A DNA stretch of 9,513 bases from Lentisphaerota bacterium (GTDB taxonomy: Bacteria; Verrucomicrobiota; Kiritimatiellia; JAAZAB01): contig JACQHI010000012.1 in assembly GCA_016199105.1 (NCBI GenBank), positions 1-9,513 of the forward strand, written 5' to 3'. The position numbers were made by a program, and so were the translations under genes. Below, piece after piece: positions 6,094 to 9,513 of the stretch. Each line of letters starts with the position of its first letter. The first letter of the stretch is position 1. Below the pieces are notes generated by a model that worked only from the letters and a program-made list of their open reading frames with translations, was not told where the DNA came from and searched no databases.

Positions 6094-6777
6094 TCATACA
6101 ATCCGATAGCTTTTTTCCACTTCCGCGAAATCCCGCTGGGCCAGGTAATCGGAAATGACGGTGTCGTATTGCGCCGTGTGCGCGAACGCCGTGACCGCCA
6201 GCTCGAAGCGGGTCTTCAACGACAGCACACCGCCGGTTTTCTTCAGCTCGTCGAGGATGGCGGGATAATCCCCCGGCGCCGTGACCGACGCCACCCGCAG
6301 GAAGTTCTTGGCCGCCGCCCGGATCATGCAGGGCCCGCCGATATCGATATTGGCGCGAGCCTCCTCGGGCGTCACCCCGGCCTTCGCAATCGTGTGGGAA
6401 AAAGGATACAGATTGACCACCACCATGTCGATGGCCACGGCCTCGGCCCGCTTCAGATCGTTCTGGTGCTCCGGATTGTACGTTTCGCTGAGCAGGCCGA
6501 GATAAATCTTGAAATCCAGCGTTTTCACCAGCCCGCCCTGCATTTCCGGCTGGCCCGTGTAGTCGGACACCTGCGCCAGTTGCCGGGCCGCGGTGTCCTT
6601 GTCCAGGAGTTCCGACAGGGCCTTGTAGGTGCCGCCGGTGGAATAGATGCGGATCCGGGCATCGAGCTTCGCCAGTTCCGGGATAAAACGATCCAGCCCG
6701 GCCTTGTCCGACACGCTGACGAGCACATTCCGGATTTTCACGCCATCATCGATCTGCCGCACAATATTCACCGCCAT
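6094..6777 (-). CDS. purH: IMP cyclohydrolase (PurH N-terminal half, stand-alone)
   Basis: This protein closes the ring of FAICAR to IMP, the last step of de novo purine synthesis. The 227-residue product is a single MGS-like cyclohydrolase domain with SVSDKAGL (21-28), STGGTYKAL (46-54), VNLYPF (121-126) and IDIGGPCMIRAAAKN (144-158), all PurH hallmarks. The motif usually written GRVKTLHPK is GGLVKTLDFK here, and serine of IDIGGPS is cysteine, so it belongs to a diverged branch. The protein ends where a fused PurH would continue into the transformylase, which follows 20 bases downstream in the same order. This is a true gene split with separate ribosome sites, not a frameshift. The start is set by AAGGAG seven bases upstream of ATG 6777; the open frame extends further up to 6882 without support. 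A weak promoter at 6836-6863 may drive the unit. Confidence 0.92.
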   Translation of the reverse strand: MAVNIVRQIDDGVKIRNVLVSVSDKAGLDRFIPELAKLDARIRIYSTGGTYKALSELLDKDTAARQLAQVSDYTGQPEMQGGLVKTLDFKIYLGLLSETYNPEHQNDLKRAEAVAIDMVVVNLYPFSHTIAKAGVTPEEARANIDIGGPCMIRAAAKNFLRVASVTAPGDYPAILDELKKTGGVLSLKTRFELAVTAFAHTAQYDTVISDYLAQRDFAEVEKSYRIV

Positions 6778-6835
6778 GAGTATTCTCCTTGTGACGCTCT
6801 GTGTGCCCCACATCCGTTTTCCGGGCGAAAGACAA

Positions 6836-6863
6836 AGCATACACAAACCGGATGGACAGGCAA
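6836..6863 (-). promoter_or_regulatory. Possible sigma-70 promoter of the purine unit
   Basis: Reading the minus strand, TTGCCT (6858-6863) and TATGCT (6836-6841) are separated by 16 bases. Each matches four of six consensus positions. It lies just after the terminator of the upstream BNR gene and about 60 bases before the IMP cyclohydrolase start. I see no purine riboswitch core or clear PurR-like palindrome in 6778-6899. Confidence 0.35.
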
Positions 6864-6889
6864 GCTCCCAAGGCAATTCCATAGTAAAT

Positions 6890-6942
6890 GAAAAATAATA
6901 GCAGCCTGCGGACTTAACCGTTGGTTAAGTCGACAGGCTGCT
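6890..6942 (-). terminator. Intrinsic terminator of the BNR gene, overlapping its 3' end
   Basis: AGCAGCCTG (6900-6908) pairs with CAGGCTGCT (6934-6942), and GACTTAACC (6911-6919) pairs with GGTTAAGTC (6923-6931), around a three-base loop (6920-6922) with one 2x2 internal mismatch. That gives 18 base pairs. On the minus strand the hairpin is followed by ATTATTTTTC, a T-rich tail, so it terminates leftward transcription. There is no T-run on the plus side. The BNR stop codon (6914-6916) and its last nine codons form part of the stem. Confidence 0.8.
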
Positions 6943-8146
6943 GGGGAATCTGCATCAGGTGGACCCGGGTGTTGGCTGTGGCGTTGCCCACTCCGCCCGT
7001 GAAAAGCACGTAGGGATTGTCGGCCGGGTTCGCGGGCGCGCCCTTTTCGATGGACGCCAGCCAGTCGGGTTCGTTGGGCGCGGGCTTGGGAACGAACGCG
7101 TGCCGCAGGATTTTCCCGGAAACGGGATCCACCCACGCCAGAACGAGATCCTGCTCGCGGGGCAATCCCGCATGAGGCGCGAACGGAATGACGACGATCA
7201 GCAAACCGTCCCGGGTGACGGCCAACTGGGCGTTATCCCAGCCGCCCAATCGCCACCCGGGCCGCAAATCCGCGAGGACACCGCTGATGTCGTGGAGCGC
7301 CCAGCGGCGGTCCGCCCCGCGGACGGCGAGCTCGATCCTGCCGGGCGCCGGGTCCATCAGGACGAGTGCCGGCTGACGATCGGGCAGGGTCGCGATGTTC
7401 CCCAGAAGCACGTCTCCTCCACCTTTGAATTTCACGGGGGTGACGTCCTCCAGCCCCACGGGGACGCACCGCACTTCCCGGCCATCCGTGTGGCGCCACG
7501 TTTTCCCTCCATTGGGGGATTCCAGATGCGCCACGACCATTGGATGAGCGGGCGCCAGCTCATTCGGAAAGGTTTTATAAAAATTCCAGGCCAGGTGAAG
7601 TACCCCGTCCGCGCCCATGGCGAGGCAGTTGGAGGGGAAAAAATAGCCGTCCGCGGGCGCCTGGATCAGCAGGAGCGGCCACGACCATCCGCCGCCGCGC
7701 GGACAGTGCATCGTCTGGACACCCCACCGGCCATTCTGGGGGGCATAGCGATAGGCCAGGTGGAGGGTCCCCTCCCCGTCGCACACCAGGCTCGGATACG
7801 TGGCGGCCATGCCGATGCCGATCGGCAGAGACCAGCTCCGCGGATCGGCGGGCTCGTCCGACCAGCGATGGATGAAGCCCATGCAATGGCTTCCGATCAC
7901 GGCGTGCAGACGGCCATCGGGCGCCGCCGCCAGCGCGGCCGCGCAGTGGTTGTCGTAGCCCTGCGCGATGGCATAAGGCCTATCAGCTCGCCCGGCCACC
8001 GGATCCACCCGGGCGATCATGATCCGGAACGCGCGATCCAACCAGGTGACGTAAAGGCCGTCGGCCCGCCGCGCGATTTTATTGGACATGCAGTAGGCGG
8101 TGGCCCTCTCGCAACCTTCCGCGGAAAGCGTAAGGGTGTTCTTCAT
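6914..8146 (-). CDS. BNR-repeat beta-propeller protein (BNR_4-like)
   Basis: The 410-residue protein shows spaced propeller-blade motifs: DNHCAAALAAAPDGRLHAVI (66-84), SHCMGFIHRWSDEP (86-99), YPSLVCDGEGTLHLAYRY (117-134), NCLAMGADGVLHLAWNFY (173-190), SPNGGKTWRH (210-219, an Asp-box-like turn), and DNAQLAVTRDGLLIVVI (304-320). This resembles the BNR_4 group, which includes some polysaccharide lyases such as ulvan lyases; the histidine-rich N-x-H and S-H pattern is typical there. The actual substrate is unknown, and catalysis is not proven by sequence. No signal peptide is present, so it appears cytoplasmic. ATG 8146 is chosen because AGGAG precedes it by about ten bases; the frame opens at 8197 without such a site. 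It is divergent from the small-protein/heparinase-like operon and may share its regulation. Confidence 0.75.
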   Translation of the reverse strand: MKNTLTLSAEGCERATAYCMSNKIARRADGLYVTWLDRAFRIMIARVDPVAGRADRPYAIAQGYDNHCAAALAAAPDGRLHAVIGSHCMGFIHRWSDEPADPRSWSLPIGIGMAATYPSLVCDGEGTLHLAYRYAPQNGRWGVQTMHCPRGGGWSWPLLLIQAPADGYFFPSNCLAMGADGVLHLAWNFYKTFPNELAPAHPMVVAHLESPNGGKTWRHTDGREVRCVPVGLEDVTPVKFKGGGDVLLGNIATLPDRQPALVLMDPAPGRIELAVRGADRRWALHDISGVLADLRPGWRLGGWDNAQLAVTRDGLLIVVIPFAPHAGLPREQDLVLAWVDPVSGKILRHAFVPKPAPNEPDWLASIEKGAPANPADNPYVLFTGGVGNATANTRVHLMQIPQQPVDLTNG

Positions 8147-8191
8147 GGGTTCTGTTCTCCTGATCCGCATGGTCTTTCCGCGAACGGATAA

Positions 8192-8220
8192 AGTCAATAG
8201 GAAATAGGTCTGTTATTGAC
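8192..8220. promoter_or_regulatory. Inverted repeat in the divergent promoter region
   Basis: GTCAATA (8193-8199) and TATTGAC (8214-8220) are exact 7-base inverted repeats 14 bases apart. Each arm supplies a TTGAC box reading away from the centre: TTGACT on the minus strand (8192-8197) and TTGACG on the plus strand (8216-8221). This could be an operator for a dimeric regulator acting on both divergent units, or simply two -35 boxes facing outward. The minus-side box lacks a good -10 partner at 17 bases (GACCAT). Confidence 0.4.
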
Positions 8221-8244
8221 GGGCCTTCGGCCTCCGGATATAGA
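8216..8244 (+). promoter_or_regulatory. Sigma-70-type promoter of the small protein/heparinase-like operon
   Basis: TTGACG (8216-8221) and TATAGA (8239-8244) are separated by exactly 17 bases, matching five and four of six consensus positions. The start point would be near 8251, giving a leader of about 44 bases. The spacer contains the small perfect hairpin GGCC-TTC-GGCC (8222-8232). Confidence 0.55.
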
Positions 8245-8294
8245 CGGCGCTGGTTGTGGGTTGCATTCAATTCGCATCGCAAAGAGAGGTCAGG

Positions 8295-8576
8295 ATGCCC
8301 GAGTCACCCGTCAAATGGAAAAACACGGAGGGAGCGGAGGAAGCCTGCCGGCTGGTGACTGAAGCCGACCGCACGCTGCCGGCCCGGGTGCAGACTTCCT
8401 GGCGCTGGAGGATTGTGGTCCTTCGCGCGCTGATAGACGCGGAGCTCGTCCGTCGCGAGTTCAGGGTATCCGAAAAGTGCGTGGCGGCGTTTCGGGAGCT
8501 GACAACCCTCTACCATGCGGAGCGGGGGTATGACGGTATTTCCCCGCCCCGGAACCTGACCGGAGTCGTGCCCTGA
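8295..8576 (+). CDS. Small helical protein of unknown function (93 aa)
   Basis: I do not recognise a family with confidence. The product is rich in charged residues and predicted helical from its pattern, with a tryptophan/arginine core SWRWRIVVLRALIDAELVRR (35-54) and FRELTTLYHAERGYD (66-80). It has no signal peptide or membrane segment and two cysteines (18, 62). ATG 8295 is preferred because GAGAGG (8284-8289) lies five bases upstream; an in-frame ATG at 8256 lacks such a site. A good promoter precedes it, and its stop is 16 bases before the heparinase-like start, so the two are very likely one operon. It could be a partner of that enzyme. Alternatively it could be a stand-alone piece of a domain found at the end of larger proteins; I cannot decide from sequence alone. 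Confidence 0.7.
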   Translation: MPESPVKWKNTEGAEEACRLVTEADRTLPARVQTSWRWRIVVLRALIDAELVRREFRVSEKCVAAFRELTTLYHAERGYDGISPPRNLTGVVP

Positions 8577-8592
8577 AGCAAGGAGCTCACCC

Positions 8593-9513
8593 ATGACCCC
8601 GCGTTTCGCTTTTGGTTGCGCCGCCGGCCTGTACCGCCGCGGCGTTCATCCGCGCGTGCTCGTCGGGCCCGCCGACCTGCCGCGGCTCCGGCGGACGATG
8701 CGCCAGGGAACGTGCCGCAAGGTCATGGACGCGATGCGGAGTCAGCTCCGCCCGCTCGTCGAACAGATGCTGGCCGGCCATGACCTGAAGGACCTGCTCG
8801 CCCACCGCCAGTTGCGCCAGGGCCGCGGCGACAGCCCCGTGCTCCAGCGGCTCCACGACCTCGCGCTCGTGGGCGTTCTCGACGCGGACGCCGGAACGCT
8901 CGAGGCGGTGCGGCGGGCGCTGGTCGGACTGCCCGGCGCCGAAGATCTCAGCACCGGCTTCTGGTGCTCGCCCCGCTACCATCACGTCGGCACGATCGCG
9001 TACGCCTACGATCTCGTGCAGGCATCGCTGTCGGACGCGGATCGGCGGACGTTCCTGCGCTGGGCGCTCGATTGCTCCCTCCGGCTTTCCCTCAAACTGA
9101 TCCGCGAGACGCACTACCTCCGGACGGCCGGGATGAACGTCCCGGTCGTCGGCATGATAACCGCGCTCACGACTCTCCTGGCGATCGAGGGGGATCCAGG
9201 CGTGCCCGACCTGACCCGGGAGCGGGCGGAACTGCTTTCCTATTTCGAGGCGACGCTCCACACCGCGCTCGGGCCGGCGGGTTATCCCCTGGAGGACACG
9301 GGCTATGGCACGGCCGTCGTGCCGTATCTGATGCCGCTGATGGATGCCGTCCGCCGGGCCGGGCTCTACGACGCCACTGCGAGCTGTCCGCGCGTGCGGC
9401 GCTTCGGTGAGGCCCTGCTGCACCTCGTCCAGCCGTGGGGCGACGTTCTTAGCAACACCGGCGACAACACCCCGGACGTCCTGTGGCGCGAGTGGGCGCT
9501 GGCCCGCCTGGCT
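8593..9513 (+). CDS. Heparinase II/III-like protein, N-terminal part (cut by window edge)
   Basis: An open frame of 307 codons runs to the last base with no stop. The start HPRVLVGPADLPRLRRTM (19-36) is typical of the N-terminal helical toroid of heparinase II/III, alginate-lyase and related polysaccharide lyases. It continues with FWCSPRYHHVGTIAYAYDLV (123-142), RTAGMNVPVVGMITALTTLL (177-196), and GYPLEDTGYGTAVVPYLMPL (230-249), where such enzymes usually show a G-x-x-E-G-x-x-Y-like segment. The beta-sandwich lyase half would follow outside the window. Enzymes of this fold cleave uronic-acid polysaccharides by beta-elimination, but substrate and activity are inferred. AAGGAG (8580-8585) is seven bases before ATG 8593. 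No signal peptide is evident, which is unusual for secreted lyases. A 278-codon antisense frame (8587-9423) over it is a GC-rich shadow. Confidence 0.75.
   Translation, partial: MTPRFAFGCAAGLYRRGVHPRVLVGPADLPRLRRTMRQGTCRKVMDAMRSQLRPLVEQMLAGHDLKDLLAHRQLRQGRGDSPVLQRLHDLALVGVLDADAGTLEAVRRALVGLPGAEDLSTGFWCSPRYHHVGTIAYAYDLVQASLSDADRRTFLRWALDCSLRLSLKLIRETHYLRTAGMNVPVVGMITALTTLLAIEGDPGVPDLTRERAELLSYFEATLHTALGPAGYPLEDTGYGTAVVPYLMPLMDAVRRAGLYDATASCPRVRRFGEALLHLVQPWGDVLSNTGDNTPDVLWREWALARLA

Noticed and set aside
4796..6109. 437-codon plus-strand frame opposite the AICAR formyltransferase gene
   Set aside because: It is a GC-rich antisense shadow (H/R/A-rich, no family pattern) of a strongly conserved enzyme.
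6778..6899. Possible riboswitch or small RNA ahead of the purine genes
   Set aside because: I found no purine-aptamer core and no strong internal hairpin apart from the upstream terminator; only a weak promoter is supportable.
6959..8191. 410-codon plus-strand frame opposite the BNR gene
   Set aside because: It is an antisense shadow; the minus frame has repeated propeller motifs, a ribosome site and a terminator.
8587..9423. 278-codon minus-strand frame at the right end
   Set aside because: The plus frame from 8593 has a ribosome site and heparinase-like motifs and stays open to the edge; the antisense product has only R/E/V/H-rich low-information sequence.

Overview
The window looks like a piece of a GC-rich, motile, Gram-negative bacterial chromosome. 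Nine protein genes are supported, one of them cut by the right edge. A flagellar hook-filament junction gene (flgL) behind a good sigma-54-type promoter, a lipoprotein signal on a phospholipase D-like protein, a DUF1638 protein, an AICAR transformylase/IMP cyclohydrolase pair encoded as two genes, and BNR-type and heparinase-like polysaccharide genes together suggest the Kiritimatiellota/Lentisphaerota side of the PVC group or a similar anaerobic lineage. That placement is an inference from gene content, and no phylogenetic marker was tested.

Left part (1-3311, + strand). A C-rich, almost G-free tract (1-109) leads into a sigma-54-type promoter and flgL. At the flgL stop codon sits a 193-bp palindromic, MITE-like element, followed by a weak terminator-like hairpin. 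Next comes a two-gene unit with an ATGA overlap: an ATP-grasp enzyme resembling the cyanophycin synthetase/glutathione synthetase group, then a DUF1638 protein. This coupled pair has no function I can assign and is the best candidate for an undescribed system.

Middle part (3306-6913, - strand). The transcription order is IMP cyclohydrolase, AICAR transformylase, then a phospholipase D-superfamily lipoprotein. The first two are the two halves of PurH as separate proteins and catalyse the last two steps of IMP synthesis. The phospholipase D-like gene has no convincing start codon, because its 5' region is made of low-complexity repeat DNA read as an open frame. Its 3' end overlaps the DUF1638 gene by 6 bp, tail to tail.

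Right part (6900-9513). A BNR-repeat beta-propeller gene (- strand) ends inside its own intrinsic terminator hairpin. It is divergent from a + strand operon consisting of a 93-residue helical protein and a heparinase II/III-like enzyme that runs off the window. A compact region (8147-8294) with TTGAC boxes facing both ways separates them. The BNR and heparinase-like genes may form the edge of a carbohydrate-utilisation locus. Neither shows a signal peptide, so they may act inside the cell on imported oligosaccharides.

I saw no tRNA, rRNA, CRISPR array, transposase or phage gene.
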